This document shows, piece after piece, positions 5,982 through 6,043 of a stretch of 6,043 bases of DNA. The notes under the pieces are model-generated. The model saw nothing but the letters and a program-made list of their open reading frames with translations. It made no database searches and was not told where the DNA came from. Where the stretch lies: NCBI GenBank assembly GCA_002339135.1, contig DDJR01000025.1, positions 1-6,043 on the forward strand, written 5' to 3'. The translations under genes were made by a program, and so were the position numbers. The DNA comes from Flavobacteriales bacterium UBA2619 (GTDB taxonomy: Bacteria; Bacteroidota; Bacteroidia; Flavobacteriales_D; Sanyastnellaceae). Each line of letters starts with the position of its first letter. Within the stretch, counting starts at the first letter, position 1.

Positions 5982-5996
5982 CGCACCAATCTAAAT

Positions 5997-6043
5997 TCCT
6001 CCTTAGCTCAGCTGGTTAGAGCATCTGACTGTTAATCAGAGGG
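5997..6043 (+). tRNA. tRNA-Asn (anticodon GTT), 5' part; cut by the right edge
   Basis: The first 47 bases of a tRNA are present. The acceptor strand TCCTCCT (5997-6003) is followed by TA. The D-stem GCTC pairs with GAGC across a GG-containing loop, and the anticodon stem TCTGA pairs perfectly with TCAGA around the loop CTGTTAA. The anticodon GTT is at 6031-6033 and reads asparagine codons AAC and AAU. The loop has the usual T33 and purine 37. The variable loop, T arm and 3' acceptor strand lie beyond the window, so the acceptor pairing cannot be checked. Confidence 0.93.

Overview
The window looks like a chromosomal housekeeping segment from a member of the Bacteroidota, most likely a flavobacterium-like organism. 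Four things point there. There is a PorW/SprE-type TPR lipoprotein of the type IX secretion and gliding system. The AtpB subunit begins with a secretion-signal-like leader and a His/Asp-rich stretch. Bacteroidota-type promoters (-7 element TAnnTTTG) lie upstream of three genes. Most starts lack a clear Shine-Dalgarno sequence. No mobile element, CRISPR array, prophage or obvious horizontally acquired island is visible.

Left two thirds (1-4008, minus strand): a tightly packed gene string read right to left. It runs porW/sprE-like lipoprotein (890 aa), bactofilin (170 aa), AtpZ-like subunit (76 aa), a four-helix AtpI-like membrane protein (121 aa), a 78-base gap with its own -7 promoter element, then the first 51 codons of atpB (F0 subunit a), which runs off the left edge. 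Spacings are 2 bases (porW to bactofilin), a 14-base overlap (bactofilin to atpZ) and 5 bases (atpZ to the AtpI-like gene), so translation of these genes is probably coupled. The first four genes would be one transcript, with atpB boosted or started by its own promoter.

Middle (4009-4121): a divergent intergenic region between porW and an M23 metallopeptidase. The peptidase (4122-4985, plus strand) is a membrane-anchored LytM-type protein with all zinc and catalytic residues and a basic cytoplasmic tail of about 37 residues. A bactofilin and an M23 peptidase almost side by side recall the bactofilin/M23 pairs known in other phyla, where a cytoplasmic bactofilin polymer positions a periplasmic peptidoglycan hydrolase.

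Right part: a PfkB-family kinase (4975-5895, minus) converges on the peptidase gene with an 11-base overlap of the 3' ends. Upstream of it, a compact divergent promoter region serves the kinase on one side and a tRNA-Asn (GTT) gene on the other; the tRNA is cut by the right edge.

Three gene starts were revised after reading the codons: porW is placed at an ATG rather than the TTG one codon before it, the AtpI-like gene at an ATG just after the atpZ stop rather than an upstream GTG, and atpZ is kept at a TTG because an unusually strong Shine-Dalgarno sequence sits six bases before it. I see no clearly undescribed system. The most thought-provoking signals are the linkage of a type IX secretion lipoprotein and a bactofilin to the ATP synthase membrane genes, and the possible bactofilin-binding tail on the M23 peptidase.
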